Shown here one piece after another: positions 1 to 9,009 of a stretch of 36,580 nt of DNA; position 1 is the stretch's first letter, and the number at the start of each line of letters is the position of its first letter. The DNA is from Burkholderiales bacterium. Lineage in GTDB: Bacteria; Pseudomonadota; Gammaproteobacteria; Burkholderiales; Burkholderiaceae_C. The stretch is taken from assembly GCA_019510465.1 (NCBI GenBank), contig JAEKKH010000156.1, positions 1-36,580 of the forward strand. The letters are read 5' to 3'. Under the pieces are notes generated by a model. That model was not told the DNA's origin. It made no database searches and saw nothing but the letters and a program-made list of their open reading frames with translations. Position numbers and translations under genes: made by a program.

Positions 1-1591
1 CGACGTCTTCGATCAGCTTCGGGGCCAGCTTGGTCACGTGTTCGACCAGCATCTGGACTTCGTTGCGGCCCAACAGGCGAGCCGCGTTCACTTGCATCAA
101 GTGTGAGAGATGGGTGGCCACGACGGTCGGGCAATCAACGACCGTATACCCACTCATTTGGGCACTTTCTCGCTGGCGCTCCTCGATCCACACGGCGGGC
201 AGGCCGAAGGCCGGATCCACGCATTTCGTGCCGGGCAGCGCCAGCGTGGTGCCGCCTGGGTTGATCGCCAGGAACATGCCCGGGAAGGCCTCGCCCTCGC
301 CGATCACGGCGCCGCGCAACGTCACGCGGTACATGCTGGGCTTGAGCTCCAGGTTGTCGCGGATGTGGACCGAAGGCGGCAGGAAGCCGACATCCTGCGC
401 GAACTTCTTGCGCACGCCCTTGATGCGCGCCAGCAGGTCGCCCGAGCGGCTCTTGTCGACCAGCGCGATCAGGCGGTAGCCCACTTCCAGGCCCAGGATG
501 TCGACGGGGGTGACGTCGTCCCAGCCCGCCTCGGCGTCGGCCGGCTTGGGCGGCGGCGGCACGTCGGCCCGGGCCTTGGCGGCGGCGGCGTCGCGCGCGG
601 CCTTCTTCGTCTGGAAGTGCGCGAACCACCCGGCGGCGCCCGCGATCATCATGAAGACCAGGTGCGGCATGCCCGGGATCAGCGCCAGCGCGCCGACGAT
701 GGCCGCGGTGATGCCCATTGCCTTGGGCGAGCCGAACAGCTGGCTGCGGATCTGCGAGCCGGAGTCCTCGTCCTTGCCGACGCGCGACACGACCATGGCC
801 GCGGCCACCGAGATCAGCAGGCCGGGGATCTGCGCGACCAGCGCATCGCCGACCGCCAGCAGGATGTAGGAATCGGCCGCCTCGCCGGCCGACAGGCCGT
901 GCTGGACGACGCCGATGATGAAGCCGCCGATGATGTTGATGAACAGGATCAGGATGCCGGCCATCGCGTCGCCGCGCACGAACTTCGAGGCACCGTCCAT
1001 GGAGCCGAAGAACTCGGCTTCGTCGCCGACTTCGCGGCGGCGCTGCTTGGCCATCGCCTCGTCGATCAGGCCGGCGTTCAGGTCGGCGTCGATGGCCATC
1101 TGCTTGCCGGGCATCGCGTCGAGGGTGAAGCGCGCGCCGACTTCGGCGATGCGCTCGGCGCCCTTGGTCACCACGATGAAGTTGATCACCACCAGGATGG
1201 CGAACACGATCAGGCCGACGGCGAAGTTGCCGCCGATCAGGAAGTGGCCGAACGACTCGATGACGTGGCCGGCGGCGCCCGGGCCGGTGTGGCCTTCCAG
1301 CAGCACGACGCGGGTGGAGGCGACGTTGAGCGACAGGCGCAGCAGCGTCGTGATCAGCAGCACGGTGGGGAACGCGGCGAAGTCCAGCGGACGCACCAGG
1401 TTGGCCGACACCAGCATCACCATCAGCGCCATCGCGATGTTGAAGGTGAAGAACAGGTCCAGCACGAACGACGGCAGCGGCAGCACCATCATGGACAGCA
1501 CCATGACGATGAAGACCGGCGCCATCAGGGCCTTGCCGAGCGCGCCGTTGCCACCGGCGAGGGAAGCGAGGAGGTTCTTGATCTGGTCCAT
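1..1591 (-). CDS. flhA: FlhA, flagellar type III export gate protein (C-terminus cut off by window edge)
   Basis: FlhA forms the nonameric export gate of the flagellar secretion apparatus. Its membrane part conducts protons and its cytoplasmic part docks chaperone-substrate complexes. About 530 codons are present, starting MDQIKNLLASLAGG; the family is near 690-700 residues, so the last part of the cytoplasmic domain lies outside the window. The N-terminal half is a run of hydrophobic helices. The loop after the fourth or so helix carries the family signature region, including GARFTLDAMPGKQMAID and DLNAGLIDEAMAKQRR. The cytoplasmic domain begins after FMMIAGAAGWF. No frameshift was seen. The start lies 20 nt after the flhB stop, so the two genes are almost certainly co-transcribed in the order flhB-flhA, as is usual in proteobacteria. 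Confidence 0.97.
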   Translation of the reverse strand, partial: MDQIKNLLASLAGGNGALGKALMAPVFIVMVLSMMVLPLPSFVLDLFFTFNIAMALMVMLVSANLVRPLDFAAFPTVLLITTLLRLSLNVASTRVVLLEGHTGPGAAGHVIESFGHFLIGGNFAVGLIVFAILVVINFIVVTKGAERIAEVGARFTLDAMPGKQMAIDADLNAGLIDEAMAKQRRREVGDEAEFFGSMDGASKFVRGDAMAGILILFINIIGGFIIGVVQHGLSAGEAADSYILLAVGDALVAQIPGLLISVAAAMVVSRVGKDEDSGSQIRSQLFGSPKAMGITAAIVGALALIPGMPHLVFMMIAGAAGWFAHFQTKKAARDAAAAKARADVPPPPKPADAEAGWDDVTPVDILGLEVGYRLIALVDKSRSGDLLARIKGVRKKFAQDVGFLPPSVHIRDNLELKPSMYRVTLRGAVIGEGEAFPGMFLAINPGGTTLALPGTKCVDPAFGLPAVWIEERQRESAQMSGYTVVDCPTVVATHLSHLMQVNAARLLGRNEVQMLVEHVTKLAPKLIEDV

Positions 1592-1611
1592 CGACGGGCT
1601 CTATGGCTTCT

Positions 1612-2787
1612 TCACTGGGCCGCCGCGGCGCGCGGGCCGGGGCGACGACGCTTGGGCTGGGGGCCGCCGGTCAGCGGATCGAGTTCGGGCGGCACGCTGA
1701 CGTCCGGCGCGCGCAGGTTCAGGTTGGGCGCCGCGCGCAGCTGGTACACCCAGGCCAGCACCTGTGCCACGGCGGCGAACAGCATGGCGGGCACCTCGGC
1801 GTCGATCTCGACGTGCGTGTAGAGCGCGCGCGCCAGCGGCGGCGCCTCGAGCACCGGCACGCCGGCATCGCGCGCCAGGTCGCGGATGCGCATCGCCAGG
1901 CGGTCGGTGCCCTTGGCGACGACGCGCGGGGCGCCCATCGCCTCCTGGTCGTACTTCAGCGCGACCGCGTAGTGGGTCGGGTTCATGACGACGATGTCGG
2001 CCACCGGCACCGCCTTCATCATGCGGCGCCTGGCCATCTCGCGCATCTTCTGCTTGATCTTGGCCTTGACCTCGACGTTGCCCTCGGACTCCTTGTGCTC
2101 CTGCTTGACTTCCTCGCGGGACATCTTGAGCTTGTCCATGAACTGCTTGTTCTGCCACGGCACGTCGACCAGGGCCCACAGCGCCAGCACGCCCAGCATC
2201 GCCAGGAAGCCGCCGCCCAGCGTGCGGCCGACCGTGGACAAGCCGTCGGGCAGTTCGGCGGTCAGCACCCCGCCGAGGTCGGCGAAATGGTTGCGCAGGT
2301 AGGTGGTGCCGGCGAAGCCGACGGCGATCGCCAGGGCCGACGCCTTCAGCACGTTGACGAGCTGCTGGAAGTTGAAGATGCGGCCGAAGCCCGAGATCGG
2401 GTTCAGCTTGCCGAAGTTGGGGCTGACGGCCTTCATCGTCAGGTTCCAGCCGCCGAAGGCGACGTTGGCGCCGACGGCGGCCGCCATGAACAGGCCGCCG
2501 ACGATCAGCACCACCATCAGGCCGCGCGTGAACAGGCCGAGGGCGAATTCGCCGGCGGCGTGGGGGTCGGCGATCACGCGGTGGTCGAAGGTCAGGCCGT
2601 CGCTCAGCAGGCGCCGGGCGTAGCTCGTCAGCGACGGCATCACCGTGAACAGCAGCCCGGCGGCCAGGCCCATGGCGACGAAATGCCCCAGGTCCCGCGA
2701 GCGCGGGACGTTGCCTTCCTGCCGCGCCTTGCGAATCTTCTTCGCTGAGGCGGGTAGGTTGCGGTCTGCGGAGTCTTGGCCGGCCAT
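1612..2787 (-). CDS. flhB: FlhB, flagellar export substrate-specificity switch protein
   Basis: FlhB is an integral membrane component of the flagellar export gate. Autocleavage of its cytoplasmic tail switches export from rod/hook to filament substrates. The protein has 391 residues, close to the usual 350-400. The N-terminal charged segment ([19 protein letters not shown], about residues 17-34) is typical, followed by four hydrophobic segments. The NPTH autocleavage motif is at residues 269-272, within [15 protein letters not shown]. The C-terminus has an extra Pro/Arg/Ala-rich tail ([12 protein letters not shown]). The start fits the family N-terminus; no good Shine-Dalgarno precedes it. 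It is followed by flhA after 20 nt. Confidence 0.97.
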   Translation of the reverse strand: MAGQDSADRNLPASAKKIRKARQEGNVPRSRDLGHFVAMGLAAGLLFTVMPSLTSYARRLLSDGLTFDHRVIADPHAAGEFALGLFTRGLMVVLIVGGLFMAAAVGANVAFGGWNLTMKAVSPNFGKLNPISGFGRIFNFQQLVNVLKASALAIAVGFAGTTYLRNHFADLGGVLTAELPDGLSTVGRTLGGGFLAMLGVLALWALVDVPWQNKQFMDKLKMSREEVKQEHKESEGNVEVKAKIKQKMREMARRRMMKAVPVADIVVMNPTHYAVALKYDQEAMGAPRVVAKGTDRLAMRIRDLARDAGVPVLEAPPLARALYTHVEIDAEVPAMLFAAVAQVLAWVYQLRAAPNLNLRAPDVSVPPELDPLTGGPQPKRRRPGPRAAAAQ

Positions 2788-2848
2788 GGAGGAGCTGGAA
2801 ACGGAATGCGGGCAGGGTTTTCGTGTGACGACATGTTGCCGGGCCGCC

Positions 2849-2881
2849 CCGAAAACTTGAGCCGGAAAAGCGCCCGAAAAG
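2849..2881. repeat. Three spaced CCGAAAA/CCGGAAAA motifs in the flhB-panD divergent region
   Basis: The 228-bp divergent region between flhB and panD holds three similar short motifs, CCGAAAA (2849), CCGGAAAA (2862) and CCGAAAAG (2874), roughly 12 bp apart and so close to one helical turn. That spacing would suit a regulator binding one face of the DNA. No known operator consensus was recognised, and chance similarity is quite possible in so short a motif. Confidence 0.25.
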
Positions 2882-3015
2882 CCGCCTCATCGAGGCCGTC
2901 GTCGACGGCCGGAAAGCCCCTGCCGCAGCGGACCGAAAGCGTGCAGGCAGAGAAGCCGGGCAAAATCCCGTCTTTTCCGCCCAATCCGCGCCAGTTTTCG
3001 TGGCGCCCGAAACCG

Positions 3016-3429
3016 ATGTTCCGCACCCTGCTCAAATCCAAGATCCACCGCGCCCGCGTCACGCACTGCGAATTGCACTACGAGGGCTCGTGCGCCATCG
3101 ACGAGGACCTGCTGGACGCCGCCGACATCCGCGAGAACGAGCAGGTGCACATCTGGGACGTCGACAACGGCGAGCGCCTGGTGACCTACGCGCTGCGCGC
3201 CCCGCGCGGCAGCGGCATCGTCTCGCTCAACGGCTCGGCCGCGCGCCGCGCCGCCGTGGGCGACCTGGTGATCATCGCGGCGTTCGCCCAGGTGCACGAG
3301 GACAGGCTCGACGACGCCCAGCCCAAGCTGGTGTTCGTCGACGCCGACGCCGGCAACCGCATCAAGCCGCGGCCGCCGTTCGTCGGCCACACGCAAGAGA
3401 CCGTCGCGGCAGCCAAGTCCGCCAAATGA
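3016..3429 (+). CDS. panD: Aspartate 1-decarboxylase (PanD)
   Basis: PanD decarboxylates L-aspartate to beta-alanine for pantothenate and coenzyme A synthesis. It is made as an inactive proenzyme that self-cleaves at a Gly-Ser bond to give a pyruvoyl group. The reading frame is open further upstream, but the family start [17 protein letters not shown] is at 3016, giving 137 residues (family about 120-140). The cleavage site is G24-S25 in HYEGSCAID. The catalytic/binding segments K9 and [20 protein letters not shown] are present. The C-terminal tail past NRIKPRPP is slightly longer than in E. coli. No clear Shine-Dalgarno precedes it. It is divergent from flhB and lies 52 nt upstream of bioA in the same direction, possibly co-transcribed with it. 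Confidence 0.96.
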   Translation: MFRTLLKSKIHRARVTHCELHYEGSCAIDEDLLDAADIRENEQVHIWDVDNGERLVTYALRAPRGSGIVSLNGSAARRAAVGDLVIIAAFAQVHEDRLDDAQPKLVFVDADAGNRIKPRPPFVGHTQETVAAAKSAK

Positions 3430-3481
3430 GCGCACGCGCGGCCGCTCCCAGGGGCGCCGGCGCCGCAGCGCGCGCGGGCGG

Positions 3482-4885
3482 ATGCTTGCGATGACCTCGA
3501 CCCTCACGAGCTCGAACGACGCCTGGCGGGCCCGCAGCCTGCGCGCCGTCTGGCACCCGTGCACGCAGATGAAGGCGCATGGCGCGCCGGACGGCCCGTC
3601 GGCCGATTCGACGCCGCTGGTCGCCATCGCGTCGGCCGAAGGACCCTGGCTCGTCGACGTCGAAGGAAAGCGCTACCTCGACGGCATCAGCTCGTGGTGG
3701 ACCAACCTGTTCGGACACGGCCATCCGGCGATCCGGGCGGCGCTGGTCGACCAGCTGTCACGCCTGGACCACACGATGCTGGCCGGCTTGACGCACGCCC
3801 CCGTGGTCGAGTTGTCGGAGCGCCTGGCCGCGCTCACCGGCCTGGGCCACGCGTTCTACGCCAGCGACGGCGCGTCGGCCACCGAGATCGCCCTGAAGAT
3901 GAGCGCGCACCACTGGCGCAACGCGGGCAGGCCGGCCAAGAACCGCTTCGTCGCGCTGCGGGGCGGCTACCACGGCGAGACCGCGGGCGCCCTCGGCGTG
4001 ACCGACATCGCGCTGTTCCGGGAGGCCTACGCGCCGCTGGTGCGGCTGTCGGCGACGGTGATGTCGCCCGACGCGCGCGGCGCGCAGGGCGACGAGACCG
4101 CCGCCGACGTCGCGCAGCGGGCCGCACGCGAGCTCGCGCAGTGGCTCGCCGGGCACCACGAGGAAACCGCCGCCGTCATCGTCGAGCCGCTGGTGCAGTG
4201 CGCCACGGGCATGGCGATGCACGACCCGGCCTACCTGCGCGAGGCACGCACGCTGTGCGACCGGTTCGGCGTGCACCTGGTGGTCGACGAAATCGCCACC
4301 GGCTTCGGGCGCACCGGCACGATGTTCGCGCACCAGCAGGCCGGCATCCGGCCCGACTTCATCTGCCTGTCCAAGGGCCTGACCGGCGGCACCCTGCCGC
4401 TGGCCGCGGTGCTCGCCACCGACGCCGTCTACGACGCGTTCTACGACGACGACGCCGCGCGCGGCTTCCTGCACTCGCACTCGTACACCGGCAACCCGCT
4501 CGCATGCCGCGCGGCCCTGGCCACGCTCGACATCTTCGAGCGCGAGAACGTGCTGGCCGTCAACCTCGAGCGCGCCCGCATGGTCGATGGCTTGCTCGCG
4601 CCCCTGCACGCGCACCCGCGTGTGCGTCACGCGCGGCGGCTCGGCATGATCTGGGCCTGGGACATCGCCGACGCGCCGCCCGACTTCGCGCGCCGCTATG
4701 CGCGCCATGCGCTGGCGCACGGCCTGCTGCTGCGGCCCATCGGCTCGACGCTGTACGCGATGCCCCCCTACGTGCTCGAGGAAGACACGGCGCGCCACCT
4801 CGCCGACGGCGCGCTCGCCGCGCTGCAGGCCACGCTCGCCGAAGACCCGTCCTCGCCGTCGGGCGACGAACGGGCGCTGCCATGA
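3482..4885 (+). CDS. bioA: Adenosylmethionine-8-amino-7-oxononanoate aminotransferase (BioA)
   Basis: BioA is the PLP-dependent class III aminotransferase that converts 7-keto-8-aminopelargonate to 7,8-diaminopelargonate with S-adenosylmethionine as amino donor, in biotin synthesis. It has 467 residues, slightly longer than the usual 420-450. Family hallmarks are the N-terminal WHPCTQMKAHG, WWTNLFGHGHP, the cofactor-binding GGYHGETAGALG, VVDEIATGFGRTG, and the Schiff-base lysine K298 in LSKGLTGGTLPLAA. An alternative ATG at 3491 (MTSTLTSSND) is equally plausible because neither start has a strong Shine-Dalgarno. bioD follows after 58 nt and bioF overlaps bioD, forming a bioA-bioD-bioF operon. 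Confidence 0.96.
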   Translation: MLAMTSTLTSSNDAWRARSLRAVWHPCTQMKAHGAPDGPSADSTPLVAIASAEGPWLVDVEGKRYLDGISSWWTNLFGHGHPAIRAALVDQLSRLDHTMLAGLTHAPVVELSERLAALTGLGHAFYASDGASATEIALKMSAHHWRNAGRPAKNRFVALRGGYHGETAGALGVTDIALFREAYAPLVRLSATVMSPDARGAQGDETAADVAQRAARELAQWLAGHHEETAAVIVEPLVQCATGMAMHDPAYLREARTLCDRFGVHLVVDEIATGFGRTGTMFAHQQAGIRPDFICLSKGLTGGTLPLAAVLATDAVYDAFYDDDAARGFLHSHSYTGNPLACRAALATLDIFERENVLAVNLERARMVDGLLAPLHAHPRVRHARRLGMIWAWDIADAPPDFARRYARHALAHGLLLRPIGSTLYAMPPYVLEEDTARHLADGALAALQATLAEDPSSPSGDERALP

Positions 4886-4943
4886 GCGTCGCACGACCGC
4901 CAGCAGGCGCTCGCACTGCACGCCCCAGGCCACAGGCTGCCCG

Positions 4944-5615
4944 ATGAACGTCGGCTACTTCGTCGTCGGTACCGATACGGGTATCGGCAAGACCCACGCC
5001 GCCTGCGCGCTGCTGCACGCGCTGGCGCGGCGCCACGAGCGCGTGTGCGGGATGAAGCCGATCGCCGCGGGCGGCGTGCCGACCGCCGACGGCCTCGGCA
5101 ACGAGGACTCGATCGCGCACCGCGCCGCGTCCACGGTGCGAGTGCCGCCCGCGCTCGACAACCCGATCCTGCTGCCCGAGCCGTTGTCGCCGCACCTGGC
5201 GGCGGCGCGCGCGGGCACGGTCATCTCGCTCGACGCCGTGATCGACGCCGTCGCCGAGCTGCGCCGCCGCACGGACGCGCTGGTCGTCGAGGGTGCCGGC
5301 GGCTTCCTGGTGCCGCTGACCGACGCGCTGACCGGCGCCGACCTCGCCGCCGCGATCGGCCTGCCGCTCGTGCTGGTGGTGGGCATGCGGCTGGGCTGCC
5401 TCAACCACGCGCTGCTGACGGCCGAGGCGATCCGCGCGCGCGGCCTCGTGCTCGCCGGCTGGATCGCCAACCGCGTCGACCCCGCCTTCCTCTGTCCTGA
5501 AGAGAACCTGGACTACCTGCGCACGCATCTCGGCGCCCCGCTGCTGGCCGACCTGCCGTTCTCGCCGACCCCCGATCCGCGCGCCGACGCCGATCGCTTC
5601 ACGCTTCCCGCATGA
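4944..5615 (+). CDS. bioD: Dethiobiotin synthetase (BioD)
   Basis: BioD is the ATP-dependent enzyme that closes the ureido ring of dethiobiotin from 7,8-diaminopelargonate and CO2. It has 223 residues, matching the family. The start MNVGYFVVGTDTGIGKTHAA places the P-loop GTDTGIGKT at residues 9-17; other hallmarks are CGMKPIAAGG and VEGAGGFLVPL. The frame is open upstream through the 3' end of bioA, but only this ATG gives the family N-terminus. Its stop overlaps the bioF start in an ATGA arrangement, so translation is probably coupled. Confidence 0.95.
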   Translation: MNVGYFVVGTDTGIGKTHAACALLHALARRHERVCGMKPIAAGGVPTADGLGNEDSIAHRAASTVRVPPALDNPILLPEPLSPHLAAARAGTVISLDAVIDAVAELRRRTDALVVEGAGGFLVPLTDALTGADLAAAIGLPLVLVVGMRLGCLNHALLTAEAIRARGLVLAGWIANRVDPAFLCPEENLDYLRTHLGAPLLADLPFSPTPDPRADADRFTLPA

Positions 5616-6835
5616 CTTCCGATACGCACGACCTCGGGCCGTCCTGGCTCGACGAGATCCCGCAGCGCCTCGCCGCACTGGACGCCGCGCACCTCACGCG
5701 GCGCCGCCGCGAGGCGCGCCCCGAGGACGGCGCCTGGCTGCGCGTCGACGGCCGCCGCATGCTGGCCTTCTGCAGCAACGACTACCTCGGGCTGTCGCAG
5801 CACCCCGCGCTGCGCGAGGCCGCGATCGCCGGCGCACGGCGCTACGGCGTCGGCAGCGGCGGCTCGCCGATGGTCAGCGGCCACAGCGAGGCCAACGCGG
5901 CGCTCGAACGCGAGCTCGCCGAGTTCGTCGGCCTGGAGCGCGCGCTGTACTTCTACGCCGGCTATGCCACCAACGCGAGCATCGTGCCGGCGCTGGTGGG
6001 CCCGGGCGACGCGCTGTTCTCCGACGCCCTGAACCACGCCTGCCTCATCGACGGCGCGCGGCTGTCGAAGGCGACGATCCACCGCTTCGAGCACGCCGAC
6101 CTCGCGCAGCTGGACGCGCTGATGCAGGCCAGCCCGGCGCGCCGCAAGCTGGTGATCAGCGACGCCGTCTTCAGCATGGACGGCGACGTGGCCGACATCC
6201 CCGCGCTGATCGCGCTGTGCGAGCAGCACGACGCGCTGCTGCTGCTGGACGACGCGCACGGCTTCGGCGTGTGCGGGCCGCAGGGCCGCGGATCGCTGGC
6301 GGCCGTCGGGCGCACGGGCGCGCGGGCGAGCCGCCGCGTCGTCTACATGGCCACGCTCGGCAAGGCCGCGGGCGTGGCGGGCGCGTTCGTGGCCGGCAGC
6401 CAGGTGCTGGTCGAGTGGCTGCTGCAGAAGACGCGCAGCTACACCTTCGCCACCGCCGCCCCCGCGATGCTGGCCGAGGGCGTGCGCGCCGCGCTGCGCG
6501 TGTTCCGCGACGAGCCCGCGCGGCTGGCGCAACTGCAACGCAACATCGCCCGATTCCGCGCCGGGATGCCGGCCGCGATCGAGGGCACGCCGTGGACGCT
6601 GCTGCCGTCGGAGACGGCCGTGCAGGCGCTCGTCATCGGCGCCAACGACGACGCTCTGCGCGTGATGCAGTCGCTCGCCGACGCCGGGCTGTGGGTGCCG
6701 GCGATCCGCCCGCCCACCGTCGCGGAAGGCAGCGCGCGGCTGCGCATCGCGCTGTCGGCGGCGCATGCCGAAGACGACATCGACGCGCTGCTGCGCGGGC
6801 TGGCGCAGGCCGCGCGCGGCCCGCGCGACGCCTGA
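5612..6835 (+). CDS. bioF: 8-amino-7-oxononanoate synthase (BioF)
   Basis: BioF is the PLP-dependent alpha-oxoamine synthase that condenses pimeloyl-ACP/CoA with L-alanine, the step before BioA. It has 407 residues (family about 380-400). Motifs include FCSNDYLGLSQHP, the glycine-rich RYGVGSGGSPMVSGHS, FYAGYATN, DDAHGFGVCGPQGRG, and the PLP lysine K251 in MATLGKAAGVAGAF. It overlaps bioD by 4 nt and closes the operon. bioB and bioC are not within the window, so biotin genes must be split between loci or lie elsewhere. Confidence 0.96.
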   Translation: MTSDTHDLGPSWLDEIPQRLAALDAAHLTRRRREARPEDGAWLRVDGRRMLAFCSNDYLGLSQHPALREAAIAGARRYGVGSGGSPMVSGHSEANAALERELAEFVGLERALYFYAGYATNASIVPALVGPGDALFSDALNHACLIDGARLSKATIHRFEHADLAQLDALMQASPARRKLVISDAVFSMDGDVADIPALIALCEQHDALLLLDDAHGFGVCGPQGRGSLAAVGRTGARASRRVVYMATLGKAAGVAGAFVAGSQVLVEWLLQKTRSYTFATAAPAMLAEGVRAALRVFRDEPARLAQLQRNIARFRAGMPAAIEGTPWTLLPSETAVQALVIGANDDALRVMQSLADAGLWVPAIRPPTVAEGSARLRIALSAAHAEDDIDALLRGLAQAARGPRDA

Positions 6836-6855
6836 CCTGAGCCGGCCCGACCCGT

Positions 6856-8880
6856 CTACCTGGACGGGCCGTCGCCCGGCTTGCGGTCCTTGCCCTTCCT
6901 CGCGTCCGCGTCGGCCCTGGCCTTCGCCTCGGCCTCGGCGCTCGCCTTCGCGGCCTGCTCCTGCCGCAGCTTCTGAACCTGCTCCTGGCGCGCCTTCAGC
7001 GCCTGTTCCTGCTGCGCCATCGCGGCCTGCTCGCGGGCCTTCTGTTCGGCCTGCGCCTGCTGGGCCTGCTGGGCCTGCTGGGCCTGCTGGGCCTGCTGGG
7101 CCTGTTGGGCCTGCTGCGCCTGCAGCCGTTGGACGCGCTCCTGCGCCTGCTGTTGTTGCAGCCTCTGGGCCTGTTCCTGCTGCGCCCTTGCAGCCTGCTC
7201 CTGCCGAGTCTTCTGTTCGGCCTGCGCCTTCTGCGCCTGTTCCTGCTGCGCTCGCTGCTGCGCCTGCTGCTGTTGCAGCCTCTGCGCCTGCTCCTGCTCC
7301 TGCTGCGCCTTGGCGGCCTGCTCCTGCCGGGCCTTCTGTTCGGCCTGCGCCCTTTGCGCCTGTTCCTGCTGCGCGCGCTGCTGCGCCTGCTGCTGTTGCA
7401 GCCTCTGCGCCTGCTCCTGCTGCGCCTTCGCGGCCTGCTCCTGCCGGGCCTTCTGTTCGGCCTGCACCTTCTGCGCCTGCTCCTGTCGCGCGCGCTGCTG
7501 CGCCTGCTGTTGCGCCTGTTGCTGCTGCATCGCCTGCACCTGCGCCTCGCGCGACTTCAGCGCCTGTTCCTGCTGCGACGTGAGCGGCGGCTGGCCCTGC
7601 TGCGCACGCTGCTGCTGCGCCTGCTGGATCATCTGCGCCTGCCGGGCCTGCTGCATGGCCTGCGTCTCGGTGGCCACCGCGGCCGGCGGCGGGGCCGGGC
7701 GTCCGCCGGACGGCGCGATGCCGCGCACGGGCTGCGCCGCGGGCAGCGCCGGCGGCTGGTGCCCCGGCTGCCAGGCGGCCACGGCGCGGGTCGTGCGTGG
7801 AACGGGAGCGGTCGGTCGCGTGCCCGCCAGCGCGGGCGGCGGGCGATGCGGATCGGCCACGACGGCCTGGTGGAAGTCCTGGCGGTTCGCCGTGGCCGTG
7901 GCCGGTGCCACGATCGTCACGTTGCGCACGTTCGTGACGTTGGTGATGTTGATGATGTTGTTCGTGACGTCGTGGCTGTCGTTGTCCACGTTGCCGTTCA
8001 CGCGCATGCCCACGTTGACCACCGGCGGCGCTCCCACCACCACGCGCGGCGGCGTGTTCAGCGGCGCCGGCACGATGATGCCGGGCCGCGAGCCGGGCGG
8101 CGGCGGCACGAACACGCCCTGCGGCCCGTCCGCGTGGTGGCCCGCGTGCACGCCGGCCGCGATGACGGCCGCCGCGATGGCGACGCCCGCGGCCGGCGCG
8201 ATGAAGCGGCGATCGGGTGCCTGCCAGTACGCGGGCATGTACACCACCTTGTCGTGGCGGTGCTCGTAGTAGGGCTCGTGCCAGCGGTAGCCGTGGCGCG
8301 GCGGTCGCGCCCAGCGGCCCGCGCACCACACCCAGCGGCCCTGCCAGCCCCAGTAGCCGCCCGTCCACACCGCGTCCGGATAAGGTTGAGGGGGCACCTC
8401 CTCCACCAGCATCGGCGGCGGCGCCCAGTCGACCGCCACCGGCGCCGGCTGCTCCAGCGGCGGGTCGACGTAGACGCTGACCACCTGCTGCTGCTCGTCG
8501 CCGGCGTATCCGGGGTCGTCCGCGTAGACCGGCGCATTCGCGTAGGTCGATTCGTTGGCATACCCCGCGGCCGGCGGCGCGACTTCGAGCGGCGCGTTCG
8601 GATCGTCGTTCGCCGCCACGTGCGTGGGCGCGGTTGCGGGCGCCTGGGCGGGCACCTGGGGCAGCGGCGGCGGCGGCGCCTGCGTGGCGACGGCCGCCGG
8701 CGCCTGCATCGGGGCCGGCAGCGGCGCCATCGCGTCCGACGCCGCGGCGTCGGACGCGGCCGCCACGGGCGGCGGCGGCGCGGCGCTCTCCTTCGAGCAG
8801 GCGGCCAGCACGCCGAGCGCGAGCAGCGCCAGGGCGTGCAACCCGAACGGGGCGACGCGGACGGATGAGCGTGCGGGCAT
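6856..8880 (-). CDS. Lipoprotein with YxWGxW-like aromatic repeats and a long Gln/Ala-rich coiled-coil tail
   Basis: The function is not recognised. The chosen start gives a 674-residue protein with a lipoprotein signal: MPARSSVRVAPF, a hydrophobic stretch, then LAAC with lipidated Cys28. The frame is open about 50 codons further upstream, but that would bury the signal peptide and overlap the divergent gene. Domains in order: a Pro/Ala-rich linker (about 30-125), an aromatic segment rich in Trp/Tyr (WTGGYWGWQGRW, YRWHEPYYEHRHDKVVYMP), a small Gly/Ala hydrophobic segment, an Asn-rich NVTNVRN stretch, and a C-terminal 270-residue Gln/Ala/Glu/Arg domain that should form a long coiled coil. The tail is encoded by imperfect DNA repeats. 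YxWGxW-type repeats are known in envelope proteins of unknown role. It is probably a periplasm-spanning or envelope structural factor, which is inference. Confidence 0.8.
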   Translation of the reverse strand: MPARSSVRVAPFGLHALALLALGVLAACSKESAAPPPPVAAASDAAASDAMAPLPAPMQAPAAVATQAPPPPLPQVPAQAPATAPTHVAANDDPNAPLEVAPPAAGYANESTYANAPVYADDPGYAGDEQQQVVSVYVDPPLEQPAPVAVDWAPPPMLVEEVPPQPYPDAVWTGGYWGWQGRWVWCAGRWARPPRHGYRWHEPYYEHRHDKVVYMPAYWQAPDRRFIAPAAGVAIAAAVIAAGVHAGHHADGPQGVFVPPPPGSRPGIIVPAPLNTPPRVVVGAPPVVNVGMRVNGNVDNDSHDVTNNIINITNVTNVRNVTIVAPATATANRQDFHQAVVADPHRPPPALAGTRPTAPVPRTTRAVAAWQPGHQPPALPAAQPVRGIAPSGGRPAPPPAAVATETQAMQQARQAQMIQQAQQQRAQQGQPPLTSQQEQALKSREAQVQAMQQQQAQQQAQQRARQEQAQKVQAEQKARQEQAAKAQQEQAQRLQQQQAQQRAQQEQAQRAQAEQKARQEQAAKAQQEQEQAQRLQQQQAQQRAQQEQAQKAQAEQKTRQEQAARAQQEQAQRLQQQQAQERVQRLQAQQAQQAQQAQQAQQAQQAQQAQAEQKAREQAAMAQQEQALKARQEQVQKLRQEQAAKASAEAEAKARADADARKGKDRKPGDGPSR
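7056..7118 (-). repeat. Tandem 9-bp repeat (CCTGCTGGG, seven units) inside the Gln-rich gene
   Basis: Seven head-to-tail copies of CCTGCTGGG, the last two with single changes, encode a run of Gln-Ala-Gln triplets on the minus strand. The near-identity of units suggests recent slippage and hence length variation between strains; because the unit is 9 bp, changes stay in frame. Confidence 0.9.
7142..7500 (-). repeat. About three imperfect ~120-bp repeats encoding a 39-41-residue coiled-coil unit
   Basis: The landmark TTCTGTTCGG recurs at 7211, 7334 and 7451 (spacing 123 and 117 bp), and GTTGCAGCCTCTG recurs once in each period. Each unit encodes a segment of the form AQAEQKARQEQAAKAQQEQ followed by an AQRLQQQQAQQRAQ-like stretch. 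The two extra codons in one unit account for the unequal spacing. Confidence 0.85.
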
Positions 8881-9009
8881 GGCGGCTGGCCTCTTGTCGA
8901 CGAAATCGCCTCGACGCGGCAATCGGCCTGCCCGGCCGCTCGCCGGGTGCGCCCGGGCGATCCGGCCCGTGCCTGTAGAGTCAGGGCCTGCCGCCGCCAG
9001 GGAGTCGCC

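Noticed and set aside
7056-7500. Repeat array considered as CRISPR
   Set aside because: The repeats are in-frame protein-coding repeats without unique spacers and no cas genes are present.
5513-8368. Minus-strand frame of 951 codons with collagen-like Gly/Ala/Pro repeats
   Set aside because: It is antisense to bioF and an alternative frame of the Gln-rich repeat gene. The apparent collagen repeats are the same 9-bp and 120-bp DNA repeats read in another frame.
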